Shown here piece by piece: positions 1-7,451 of a stretch of DNA of 42,989 nt. Both the position numbers and the translations under genes were made by a program. Positions within the stretch are counted from its first letter, which is position 1. Each line of letters starts with the position of its first letter. Source of the stretch: Ruminococcaceae bacterium UBA3903 (GTDB lineage Bacteria > Bacillota > Clostridia > Oscillospirales > Acutalibacteraceae). The stretch is taken from assembly GCA_002391625.1 (NCBI GenBank), contig DGFJ01000025.1, positions 1 through 42,989 of the forward strand. Reading direction: 5' to 3'. The notes below the pieces were generated by a model, which saw only the letters and a program-made list of their open reading frames with translations, made no database searches and was not told the origin of the DNA.

Positions 1-19
1 AGATGTGTATAAGAGACAG
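1..19 (+). other. Nextera/Tn5 mosaic-end adapter (artefact)
   Basis: These 19 bases match the Tn5 transposase mosaic end used in Nextera libraries base for base. They stand at the extreme edge of the window, where untrimmed adapter is expected. Genomic sequence therefore starts at about base 20. I infer a contig end here, not a biological transposon end. Confidence 0.95.
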
Positions 20-126
20 AAATTGATTTCCGTGTAAAAAATGTCGTTTCTATTTACTTTATTGCAGTAATATGGTACTATTCTGTTGTATACTTTCATA
101 CGAAAAAAGATTAAGGGGTATTTGTA

Positions 127-1002
127 ATGAAAAGAATTATAGCAATGTTTTTAACCTTGGCAATGGTTACGGTTGCCTTTGCAGGCTGTGGCGGTTCACC
201 TGCATCATCAACCGCCAGCGGTGGCTCATCATCTAAGGCTGATTCACCAGCTGCAGATGAAAGCTGGACAAAGGTAGAACAAGCAGGAAAGCTGGTTTTG
301 GGCTTGGATCCAGAATTTCCGCCAATGGGCTACAAGGATACTTCATCAGGCGATATTATAGGCTTTGATATCGACCTAGCAAAAGAGGTGTGCAGCCGTT
401 TGAATATAAAGCTGGAGGCACAGCCTATTAACTGGGACAGCAAGCAGCTGGAGCTGGACGGCGGTAACATCGACTGCATTTGGAACGGTTTAAGCTGGAC
501 ACAGGAACGTGCAGACAATATGTATGTAACAAAACCATATATGAATAATAAGCAGGTTTTGATGACATTAAAAGGCTCGGACTATACCTCAATGGCTTCA
601 CTAAACGGTCAGTCACTGGCAGTTCAAAAGGATTCATCTGCTGAGGCTGCTTTAAACTCTGATGACAACAAAGCCTTTAAGGACAGCTTAAAAGAGGTTG
701 TTGGTGTAGACAGCTATACAAATGGTTTAATGGAGCTTAAAAATGGTACAGTAGTGGCATTAGGAATTGATGAGGTTGTTGCCCGCTGGTATATGGAGCA
801 GGAGCCTGACAAGTATGAGCTTGTGCAAAAGGACGGTGCAGACGCTTCGCTTGCAAATGAGGATTATATTATTGGCTTCAGAAAAGGTGATACAGCCCTA
901 GCTAACAAAATTTATGATACGTTAAAGGAAATGAAAGCCGATGGCAAGCTGGCAGAAATTTCTAAAGTTTGGTTTGGTAAAGACATCACAGTTATTAAAT
1001 AA
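127..1002 (+). CDS. Amino-acid ABC transporter substrate-binding lipoprotein
   Basis: This is the extracellular solute receptor of a polar amino-acid importer (SBP_bac_3 family), which hands substrate to the permease encoded next. The N-terminus is a lipoprotein signal: a basic start, a hydrophobic core, and a lipobox ending AFAGC with the lipidated Cys at residue 21. A Ser/Ala-rich linker follows, then the binding domain from about residue 50 with typical phrases such as PPMGYKD and GFDIDLAKEV. The length of 291 aa is normal. An AGGGG ribosome site precedes the ATG. The permease and ATPase follow on the same strand after a terminator-like hairpin. The substrate cannot be fixed from sequence; cystine, glutamine or another polar amino acid are all possible. 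Confidence 0.93.
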   Translation: MKRIIAMFLTLAMVTVAFAGCGGSPASSTASGGSSSKADSPAADESWTKVEQAGKLVLGLDPEFPPMGYKDTSSGDIIGFDIDLAKEVCSRLNIKLEAQPINWDSKQLELDGGNIDCIWNGLSWTQERADNMYVTKPYMNNKQVLMTLKGSDYTSMASLNGQSLAVQKDSSAEAALNSDDNKAFKDSLKEVVGVDSYTNGLMELKNGTVVALGIDEVVARWYMEQEPDKYELVQKDGADASLANEDYIIGFRKGDTALANKIYDTLKEMKADGKLAEISKVWFGKDITVIK

Positions 1003-1017
1003 TATAGTGATACATAT

Positions 1018-1063
1018 ATGGTCGTTAGTGGTGAGCGTTTTGCTTGCCACAGACCATTTTTTG
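1018..1063 (+). terminator. Intercistronic terminator/attenuator after binding-protein gene
   Basis: ATGGTC at 1018-1023 pairs with GACCAT at 1052-1057. Inside this, GTGG pairs with CCAC. A T-run follows from 1057. It stands between the receptor gene and the permease gene of one transporter. I see no good promoter after it, so partial read-through probably makes more receptor than permease. Confidence 0.75.
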
Positions 1064-1144
1064 TTTTGCTTTACATAATCATAGCTTATGTGTGGCTATA
1101 TAAAACAAAATAATAAATATTTTACATAAAGGAGAACCAACAAA

Positions 1145-1783
1145 ATGGATTATTCAGTACTTTTACAGCAAATGCTAGGTGGTATTCAGCTAACTGTTTC
1201 TATATTTTTGCTGACGATTTTATTTGCATTGCCCTTAGGCCTAGTATTGTCCTTTGGCAGAATGTCAAAATTAAAAATTGTCAACATCCCTGTGAAATTT
1301 TATCTGCTGATTATGAGAGGAACACCGCTTATGCTGCAGCTGATGTTTATATTCTTTGGTATGCCATTCCTTGGAATTAAGTTTGACCGCTTTCTTGCGT
1401 GTATAATAGCATTTTCCCTAAACTATGCTGCATATTTTGCAGAGATTTTTCGTGGCGGTATAGAAAGCGTACAAACAGGACAATACGAGGCGGCTAAGGT
1501 GCTTGGGTTTTCTAAATCACAAACATTTTTTAGAATTGTGCTGCCACAGGTGATAAAACGTATTATACCACCTATGGGTAATGAGTTTATTACATTGGTT
1601 AAGGATACGTCATTGGCTCTGACTATATCTATTGTTGAATTGATGAATGTTACAAAGGCTTTTGCCAACTCATCAGTTAGCGTAGTGCCGTATATTTTTG
1701 CGGCATTGTTTTATCTGGTAATGAACGGGGTAGTTACCCTGTTGTTCTCTGCATTGGAAAAGAAGCTAAGTTACTATAAATAA
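1145..1783 (+). CDS. Amino-acid ABC transporter permease
   Basis: This is the membrane channel subunit of the polar amino-acid importer (HisM/GlnP type, BPD_transp_1). At 212 aa it has several strongly hydrophobic segments, starting at about residue 15. The conserved coupling loop lies around residues 105-135 (FRGGIESVQTGQYEAAKVLG and the following LPQVIKRIIPPMGNEF region) and contacts the ATPase. The start is set by an AAAGGAG site just upstream of the ATG. The ATPase gene begins 13 bases after the stop codon, so the two are co-transcribed. A homodimer is expected because only one permease gene is present. Confidence 0.93.
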   Translation: MDYSVLLQQMLGGIQLTVSIFLLTILFALPLGLVLSFGRMSKLKIVNIPVKFYLLIMRGTPLMLQLMFIFFGMPFLGIKFDRFLACIIAFSLNYAAYFAEIFRGGIESVQTGQYEAAKVLGFSKSQTFFRIVLPQVIKRIIPPMGNEFITLVKDTSLALTISIVELMNVTKAFANSSVSVVPYIFAALFYLVMNGVVTLLFSALEKKLSYYK

Positions 1784-1796
1784 GGATGGCGATAAT

Positions 1797-2564
1797 ATGA
1801 AAATGCTTACAGCTAAAAATATACAGAAGTCCTTTGGTAAGCTAGAGGTTTTAAAGGATATAAATTTAGATGTTAATGAGGGTGACGTTCTGGCAATTAT
1901 TGGACCGTCAGGGTCTGGAAAAAGCACCCTATTGCGTTGTATTATGCAGCTGGACACTATTGACAGCGGTGAAATAGAAATATGCGGAAATACACTGGTG
2001 TGTAATAATGAACACGGGAAAGCTGTGTATGCTGACAAAAAGTCATGCGTAAAAATAGGTTTGCACCTAGGCTTGGTATTTCAAAATTTTAATCTGTTTC
2101 CACATTTTTCGGTGCTTCGCAATATTACGGAGGCATCTGTTACAGTGCTGGGTACTCCTAAAGAGGAGGCTGAAAAAACAGCCTTAGAGCTTTTGGATAA
2201 AATGGGATTAAAGGATAGGGCAAACGCATATCCATATCAGCTGTCCGGCGGACAGCAGCAGCGTGTTTCTATCGCCAGAGCCTTGGCGTTAAAGCCAGAT
2301 TTATTGTTGTTTGATGAACCCACATCAGCTTTAGACCCAGAGCTGACAGGGGAAATATTAAAGGTTATCCGTTCGTTAGCAGCCGAGAAAATGACAATGG
2401 TCGTTGTTACTCATGAAATGGCATTTGCACAAAATGTAGCTGACAGAGTTATATTTATGGACGACGGCGTTATTGTAGAAAGTGGCACACCTGACCAGGT
2501 GTTTGGAAATACACAAAACGACCGAACAAAGTCCTTTTTGGCACGGTTTAATGGAAATGATTAA
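1797..2564 (+). CDS. Amino-acid ABC transporter ATP-binding protein
   Basis: This is the energising subunit of the importer (GlnQ/HisP-like, 255 aa). Visible motifs are Walker A GPSGSGKS near residue 38, the signature LSGGQQQR, Walker B LLLFDEPTSALD, and the switch His in VVVTHEM. A modest insertion (about residues 63-85, with HGKAVYADKKS) precedes the Q-loop LVFQNFNLFPH and is seen in some members of this family. Its last codons overlap the start of the next gene by 14 bases, which suggests translational coupling. The family assignment is secure; the substrate is unknown. Confidence 0.95.
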   Translation: MKMLTAKNIQKSFGKLEVLKDINLDVNEGDVLAIIGPSGSGKSTLLRCIMQLDTIDSGEIEICGNTLVCNNEHGKAVYADKKSCVKIGLHLGLVFQNFNLFPHFSVLRNITEASVTVLGTPKEEAEKTALELLDKMGLKDRANAYPYQLSGGQQQRVSIARALALKPDLLLFDEPTSALDPELTGEILKVIRSLAAEKMTMVVVTHEMAFAQNVADRVIFMDDGVIVESGTPDQVFGNTQNDRTKSFLARFNGND

Positions 2565-3426
2565 GCGTAAGGCTTGGCTAGTTTTCTGTGTAGTAATAGC
2601 TTTGATTTTTACTACAGCCATAGATGTGTGTGGCTTTACATTGGACTGCAGCTTGGATATACCCATGGAAAATACAGTTAAAAAACCCATTAATGCCCTT
2701 ATCGCTATGTCTGGCGACGGCGATGAAAGCATTGGTGTAACAATGGTTAATATTACATACGACAGCACTGTAATGAAATTTACCAGTGCCACGCTGGCAG
2801 CTGGTGACACTGGTAATATTGACACATATGCACAGGAAAACACAGTAAAGATAATATATTTAAATCCATCAGGCAAGAGTATAACAACAGGTAACAGCCC
2901 GCTGGTTAACTTAAAATTTACGGCCTTGGATACACCTGTTAAAACCTTAATTACAGTATCAGCATCAGACAGTGTGGCTGTGAACGAGAGCCAGCTGTCA
3001 TCAAGGAACCCTATGGAATATGAAATAGAAATTACAGAAAAGGAAGTAACCTCTACGGGGTCAGCTACAGGTACAAGGGCGGAGAACAATGTTAGCTCTT
3101 CGTCTGCCTCTAAAAGCAAAGCAACCAGCAAAGCCTCCTCCAAAAGCAGTTCCGCCAAAGCATTATCACCGGATAAGGAATCACAGGACCAGGAGGACAG
3201 TTTATTATCACAGCTGTTTGGCGGGGGTGATGACAGCGGTATTGCCAGCCTATTTGGCAATAACATATGGTATTTTGTTATTGGCGGTGGCTGCGTAGTG
3301 GCAATAGGGACATTGATGCTTGTCGCATATAAGTTGGGTATGAAAAAGAAGAAAGCCACTTTATCATCCGATAAAAATACAGATGAAAATATAAAAGAAT
3401 CCATGGATATAGATGGCAGTGAATAA
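2551..3426 (+). CDS. Membrane-anchored cohesin-like surface protein
   Basis: This is a secreted protein of 291 aa. It has a signal peptide (residues about 4-28) and then a beta-rich domain at about 30-165. The pattern VNITYDSTVMKFTSATLAAG followed by IIYLNP and LVNLKFTALD is that of cohesin modules. A Ser/Lys-rich linker spans about 166-230, a single transmembrane segment about 239-261, and a Lys-rich cytoplasmic tail closes it. I chose the ATG at 2551, inside the end of the ATPase gene, because the signal peptide starts there; the ATG at 2557 is equally possible. Cohesins bind dockerins, and a dockerin protein lies 1.1 kb downstream. The single cohesin-like module with its own anchor suggests a surface docking site, which is inference. 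It could instead be a cohesin-fold domain with another role. Confidence 0.72.
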   Translation: MEMIKRKAWLVFCVVIALIFTTAIDVCGFTLDCSLDIPMENTVKKPINALIAMSGDGDESIGVTMVNITYDSTVMKFTSATLAAGDTGNIDTYAQENTVKIIYLNPSGKSITTGNSPLVNLKFTALDTPVKTLITVSASDSVAVNESQLSSRNPMEYEIEITEKEVTSTGSATGTRAENNVSSSSASKSKATSKASSKSSSAKALSPDKESQDQEDSLLSQLFGGGDDSGIASLFGNNIWYFVIGGGCVVAIGTLMLVAYKLGMKKKKATLSSDKNTDENIKESMDIDGSE

Positions 3427-3692
3427 TATTAAGCTGTCTTGCCTTTGCTGTGACACCGCCTGTCCGTATTGTAAATATGCTAGTTAGACATATAAGGGGT
3501 TAATTTCACTAGGCTGACAGGAACGGTCAAGATAAAATAAAACATAATTTGTTGATTATGCTCTTAGCTGTTAATAGGTACTAACTTCTACAGGTCACAT
3601 CATTTTGCAGGGCGTTATTCTCTTTGGTTTTTAAGGGTGGTTTTTATTTAATTCTTAATACTATAATCTTAACTGCCATATGAACAATGTGG

Positions 3693-3721
3693 TTGCTTAA
3701 ACCTAGGCAATAATGTATAAT
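3693..3721 (+). promoter_or_regulatory. Sigma-A promoter for the pqqD-like/peptidase pair
   Basis: TTGCTT at 3693-3698 and TATAAT at 3716-3721 are separated by exactly 17 bases. Transcription would start near 3728, about 40 bases before the ATG at 3767. The rest of the 340-base gap (3427-3692) is AT-rich, and I see no gene or clear terminator in it. Confidence 0.7.
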
Positions 3722-3766
3722 GGACTAAAATACTTGTTTACCAAATACGGGATAGGAGATGCTTGT

Positions 3767-4033
3767 ATGAAAATAAAATCAGGCTTTTTGCTTAGACCTA
3801 TGGCGGATGCTTTTGTTGTTGTGCCTATAGGGGATACTGCAGTTGATTTTAATGGTATTATCAGCCTAAACGACACTGGTGCATTTTTATGGAAGCTGAT
3901 GGAGGACGATACAGATAAAAAAACCTTACTGAAAAAAATAACAGACGAATATGATATTGATGCTGATACAGCTATGACCCATATAGACAAATTTATCCAA
4001 AAGCTAAAGGATGCTGATTTGCTTGGAAAATAA
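3767..4033 (+). CDS. PqqD family protein
   Basis: This 88-aa protein resembles PqqD, a small winged-helix peptide chaperone. In RiPP pathways PqqD domains hold the precursor peptide for a modifying enzyme; similar stand-alone copies occur in the HPr-rel-A type gene sets. Visible family features are the opening hydrophobic strand, GIISLNDTGAFLWKLMED (the conserved LNxTGAxLW-type motif), and a C-terminal helix ending KLKDADLLGK. The ATG at 3767 is chosen because AGGAG stands 8 bases upstream; in-frame starts further upstream have no such site. It overlaps the next gene by 23 bases. No precursor peptide or radical SAM enzyme is visible nearby, so the partner is unknown. Confidence 0.8.
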   Translation: MKIKSGFLLRPMADAFVVVPIGDTAVDFNGIISLNDTGAFLWKLMEDDTDKKTLLKKITDEYDIDADTAMTHIDKFIQKLKDADLLGK

Positions 4034-4478
4034 GGTCTCGCTAAATGACATTATGCCAGTAATATCAGATGCTATTGCCCGTGGCAGCAGCGTTACAATA
4101 ACACCACAAGGACAGAGCATGAAGCCCATGCTGTTAGGTGGTGTCAGTACGGTGACTATTTCACCTGTTATAGATGAAATACAAAGATATGATATTCCCT
4201 TATACCGCAGAAAAAACGGTGCTTATGTTATCCACCGAATAATAAAAAAAAAGTCTGACGGGACATATGTTATGTGTGGTGATAACCAGTATGATATGGA
4301 ATATGGCATTACCAATGAACAGCTTATAGGTGTTTTAACCGCTTTTAAACGCAGAAAAAAAGCAATACGCTGTGACAACCCTTTATATAAATGTTATGTG
4401 CTATGCTGGGTAAATACTTATTGGCTGCGACGTGGTGTTAGGTGGATAAAAAATAGGTGTTTTACTATGAAAAAATAA
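4011..4478 (+). CDS. S24/S26 family peptidase-like protein
   Basis: This 155-aa protein has the layout of the signal-peptidase/LexA clan. TPQGQSMKPML supplies the candidate catalytic Ser with the SM pair, VIHRII is the HR motif of ER/archaeal-type signal peptidases, and MCGDNQ with D-rich residues and a final LIGVLTAF strand follow. No clear membrane anchor is seen; the C-terminus is basic and only mildly hydrophobic. It overlaps the PqqD-like gene, so coupled translation is likely, and AAAGG touches the ATG at 4011. A later start, the ATG at 4053 just before the Ser motif region, cannot be excluded. The substrate is unknown. Together with PqqD it suggests a peptide-processing role. Confidence 0.7.
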   Translation: MLICLENKVSLNDIMPVISDAIARGSSVTITPQGQSMKPMLLGGVSTVTISPVIDEIQRYDIPLYRRKNGAYVIHRIIKKKSDGTYVMCGDNQYDMEYGITNEQLIGVLTAFKRRKKAIRCDNPLYKCYVLCWVNTYWLRRGVRWIKNRCFTMKK

Positions 4479-4512
4479 TGGATTTTAATGTAATAAACAA
4501 AATTAATTTCCA

Positions 4513-4541
4513 TTGATATAAGCATTGGATTTTGTTATAAT
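4513..4541 (+). promoter_or_regulatory. Sigma-A promoter of the dockerin protein gene
   Basis: TTGATA at 4513-4518 and TATAAT at 4536-4541 have a 17-base spacer. The predicted start near 4548 falls on the AAGGAGG ribosome site (4548-4554), so the leader would be only about 14 bases before the ATG at 4562. That is unusually short. Confidence 0.7.
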
Positions 4542-4561
4542 TTTTGCAAGGAGGCAGATTT

Positions 4562-6301
4562 ATGAAAAAAATAAAAAAATATTCATATGCACTGGTAGCT
4601 TCAATGCTATCACTTTTAATGATTGCCAGCACAGGTGCTATGGCATTAGGCTTTGATAATAGCGGCTTTACCTATGAACGCTACACATATGGTGCGGTGG
4701 TAAAGGGATATTCTGTAGACAGCCCATTAAAGGGTACGGGTACGTTAAATATACCTGCTAATATGGACGGCAATATAGTAGTAGGTATAGAGCAAAATGC
4801 GTTCACAAAGGACGCAACAATAGAAAAGGTTATTTTACCCGCTTCTTTACAGTTTATTGAGGAAAACGTATTTCAGGACGACACAGGGATACATACGGTT
4901 AATATACCTGTTGGTTTACAGCGTCTAGGCTCTGCTGTTTTCAATAGATGCTCTTCCTTGGAAACGGTTATATTTGATGGTAACGCATTAACAGAAATTG
5001 GCAGCTTTGCCTTTGCGTATTGTGAAAAGCTTAATGATGTTACATTACCGTCAGCTGTTAAATCTATTGGTGACTATGCTTTTGCAGGTGATACCAGCCT
5101 GAAAAATATTTATATTCCCCCATCTGTAACAAAATTTGGATACCTGCCATTTTATAACAGTCATGACGTTACTATCTTTGGCATATCTGGTTCAAGGGCT
5201 GAGGAATACGCACGTTCACAATCAATCACCTTTGTGGCCACTGATAAGCTTAATAAAAACAATTTATATGTGGCTTTAATTAATGGTAAGCCAAAGCTTG
5301 ATGGGGATACATCAATATATACTGAAAAATCTTTAAAAGCGCTGCAATCAGCATATGATGAGGCTAAGTCTGTATATGATTACAAATTTTCTATACAAGG
5401 TCAAATTGATACTGCTGCACAAAATTTAATAGACGCTATTAGCGGCTTAACTGTTAAGGCTGATAAGACAAAGCTTTATATTGCCCTAAATGATATGCAG
5501 TCTATTATGGGCGGTGACGTAACAAAATATGTGCCGGAAACATACTCAGCCTTGGTTAATGCCTATAACAACGGCAGACTGGTTTATGATTCTGAAGAGG
5601 CAACACAGGAAATTGTTAACCAGACAGCAGAAAAGTGTAATGCTGCAATAGATGGTCTGGTTATAAAGTCAGGGGATGAAACACCACAGGAGGTTTTAGC
5701 TAAGGCTAAGGATATTTTAGATAATAAATCCCATGAATTTACAGGTGATTCTATAGCACAGCTTCAGAAAGCATATGATACTAATAGTGCTGTTATTAAC
5801 AGCGAAACAGCAACATATGCCGAAAAGGAAGAGGCTGCCGCTAATTTGAATACTGCTATTAGAAATCTAATGGCTCGTGCTGATATTTCTGAGCTAACAG
5901 AAATCATAGCCAATGCTGAAAATATACTGACAAATGATAAAAGTAAGTACACCGAGGAAACAATTAATGTTCTGCAAACCGCATACGATAACGGTGTAAC
6001 GGCGGCAGCTGATACTAACGTCCTACAGGCAAAGGTTAACATTTGTGTACAGAATATTCAAACCGCTATTGATGGGTTGATTTTGCAGCCCAAAAAGATG
6101 AAACGTGGCGATTCTAATTTGGATGGCAGGATTACAATGGCTGACGTTGTGGTAATTCAAAAGCATATATCAAAGTTAATTACCTTAACCGATGATAACT
6201 TCAGAGCGGGTGATTATGACCGTGATGGCATAATTAATATGAAGGATTGTGTATATGTACAAAAGACAGTTGCTAAAATTATTCCAGAGATTGAAGATTA
6301 A
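4562..6301 (+). CDS. Secreted BspA-like LRR, FIVAR-repeat, dockerin protein
   Basis: This 579-aa surface protein has four parts. A signal peptide spans residues 1 to about 29. BspA-type leucine-rich repeats span about 60-205, with repeated xxIxxxAFxxCxxLxxVxLP patterns. Four helical repeats of about 65 residues (about 234-300, 303-369, 376-440, 443-510) resemble FIVAR sugar-binding domains, sharing a YT..S...L..AY core and an AI.GL ending. A dockerin spans about 515-573 with two calcium-loop motifs (GDSNLDGRITMAD and GDYDRDGIINMKD). AAGGAGG lies 7 bases before the ATG. The dockerin should bind a cohesin; one candidate is encoded at 2551-3426. No catalytic domain is present, so adhesion or glycan binding is more likely than hydrolysis. 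Confidence 0.88.
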   Translation: MKKIKKYSYALVASMLSLLMIASTGAMALGFDNSGFTYERYTYGAVVKGYSVDSPLKGTGTLNIPANMDGNIVVGIEQNAFTKDATIEKVILPASLQFIEENVFQDDTGIHTVNIPVGLQRLGSAVFNRCSSLETVIFDGNALTEIGSFAFAYCEKLNDVTLPSAVKSIGDYAFAGDTSLKNIYIPPSVTKFGYLPFYNSHDVTIFGISGSRAEEYARSQSITFVATDKLNKNNLYVALINGKPKLDGDTSIYTEKSLKALQSAYDEAKSVYDYKFSIQGQIDTAAQNLIDAISGLTVKADKTKLYIALNDMQSIMGGDVTKYVPETYSALVNAYNNGRLVYDSEEATQEIVNQTAEKCNAAIDGLVIKSGDETPQEVLAKAKDILDNKSHEFTGDSIAQLQKAYDTNSAVINSETATYAEKEEAAANLNTAIRNLMARADISELTEIIANAENILTNDKSKYTEETINVLQTAYDNGVTAAADTNVLQAKVNICVQNIQTAIDGLILQPKKMKRGDSNLDGRITMADVVVIQKHISKLITLTDDNFRAGDYDRDGIINMKDCVYVQKTVAKIIPEIED

Positions 6302-6330
6302 TTTTACTTGAATTAGATTAATTTTATATA

Positions 6331-6375
6331 AAACAGGGCTTAGCTAATAATTAATCAGCTAAGCCCTGTTTTTTT
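6331..6375. terminator. Bidirectional terminator between convergent genes
   Basis: A perfect 15-base-pair stem (6331-6345 with 6357-6371) and an 11-base loop are flanked by A-runs and T-runs. It separates the dockerin gene from the rubredoxin fusion gene and can serve both strands. Confidence 0.92.
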
Positions 6376-6382
6376 GTATCTT

Positions 6383-7039
6383 TTATTTTATTTTAAACAC
6401 AGATTTTGGCTGACCACAAATAGGGCAAACCCAGTCATCGGGTAGCTCCTCAAAGGGGTGTGTGGGGTCGTCGTAAATATAACCACATACTGTGCATATA
6501 TATTTGTCAGCACCCTCTGTACCTTCTTCGCTTTCAGTCGCCTGATATGTTGGTGCGGTCTTTGGTGCTTTGCCCTTGATTACCTTGTGATAGTAGTCAT
6601 AGGTCATAGGATTACCTGTTGCCTTGTCGCTGCCGCCAATAATTTCAGCTAAAAAGACAGTGTGTGAGCTGGTTTCCATTGTGTCAACCACCTTGCACAA
6701 AAACCAACAGCATATGTTCTCTCTAAGTACAGGCAAGCCCTCACGCAAAATTTTGTGGTTAACATTTGCAAGCTTGTCCACATCTCTGCCAGAGTTAAAG
6801 CCTAAAGCACCGATGATAGTGCCAGAGGTATCCTCTGATAGTACAGAAACAGTAAACATACCATTCTTTTTAATACATTCATTGCTGTAATTTCCATGGT
6901 TAACCGATACAGCAATCTGCATAGGAGAGGCTGTTATTTGAACAACAGTATTTACAATACAGGCAGATGGTCGTGTTTCACCCTTTACACCCACAGCGTA
7001 CATACCGTATGTCATTGAATGTAGTATTAATGGATTCAT
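6383..7039 (-). CDS. hrb: Flavin reductase-rubredoxin fusion (high-molecular-weight rubredoxin)
   Basis: This is an electron carrier of anaerobes. Residues about 1-160 form a flavin-reductase-like FMN domain (phrases TYGMYAVGV, VNTVVQITASPM). A short acidic linker follows. Residues about 180-218 form a rubredoxin with the iron ligands CTVCGYIYDDP and CPICGQPKSVF. In acetogens such proteins pass electrons from NAD(P)H to flavodiiron proteins that reduce oxygen or NO. The ATG at 7039 is chosen because AGGAG lies 8 bases upstream; a GTG at 7048 overlaps that site. It is a monocistronic unit with its own promoter, so a role in oxidative-stress protection is inferred. Confidence 0.9.
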   Translation of the reverse strand: MNPLILHSMTYGMYAVGVKGETRPSACIVNTVVQITASPMQIAVSVNHGNYSNECIKKNGMFTVSVLSEDTSGTIIGALGFNSGRDVDKLANVNHKILREGLPVLRENICCWFLCKVVDTMETSSHTVFLAEIIGGSDKATGNPMTYDYYHKVIKGKAPKTAPTYQATESEEGTEGADKYICTVCGYIYDDPTHPFEELPDDWVCPICGQPKSVFKIK

Positions 7040-7070
7040 ATATATCACTCCTAAAAGTTTGTATGATTAG

Positions 7071-7098
7071 ATTATATCACTTTTATATGCAAAAGCAA
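7071..7098 (-). promoter_or_regulatory. Sigma-A promoter of the rubredoxin fusion gene
   Basis: On the minus strand TTGCTT (7098-7093) and TATAAT (7076-7071) are spaced by 16 bases, 32 bases before the ATG at 7039. It shares the 400-base divergent intergenic region with the promoter at 7301. Confidence 0.65.
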
Positions 7099-7300
7099 CA
7101 TATTTTTTGTAAGTAAAAGTAAATTTTGTTAAATATGTGTATTTGATTTTTTGTAATATACATATGTGACGTGTAAAAAAGCCGTTGTTTGTTAACACCA
7201 GTCTGCACCCTATGACAAAATAAATCTGTTGAAGTCTATTATACCTGTTTATTTTACGCTGCTATATAGAAATTTGACGGATAAGGGGTTATTATTTTAG

Positions 7301-7329
7301 TTGTGTTTATTTAAAATATGACTTATAAT
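7301..7329 (+). promoter_or_regulatory. Sigma-A promoter of the nucleotidyltransferase-ispF operon
   Basis: TTGTGT at 7301-7306 and TATAAT at 7324-7329 are separated by 17 bases. The leader would be about 115 bases. The rest of the region 7100-7300 is AT-rich without a gene that I can support. Confidence 0.6.
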
Positions 7330-7451
7330 TGTATGTACTTATTTATAACAAATAAAAATTGCTTGGGCAGCCTTTATTGATTATATCAATACGCATTTAT
7401 ATCTGAATTTATACAGATATATGCAGTATTTAATGTGGGGTGAGGTTAAGG

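Noticed and set aside
1..19. A Tn5 transposon end
   Set aside because: The exact 19-base mosaic end at the edge of the window is sequencing adapter, and no IS50 sequence follows.
2376..3404. 342-codon open frame on the minus strand opposite the cohesin-like gene
   Set aside because: It has no ribosome site and no family features, and it mirrors a well-supported signal-peptide protein on the plus strand; its length follows from the codon composition of that gene.
5260..6100. Tandem repeats suggesting CRISPR or satellite DNA
   Set aside because: They are diverged protein-level FIVAR repeats, not near-identical DNA repeats. No CRISPR array is present in the window.
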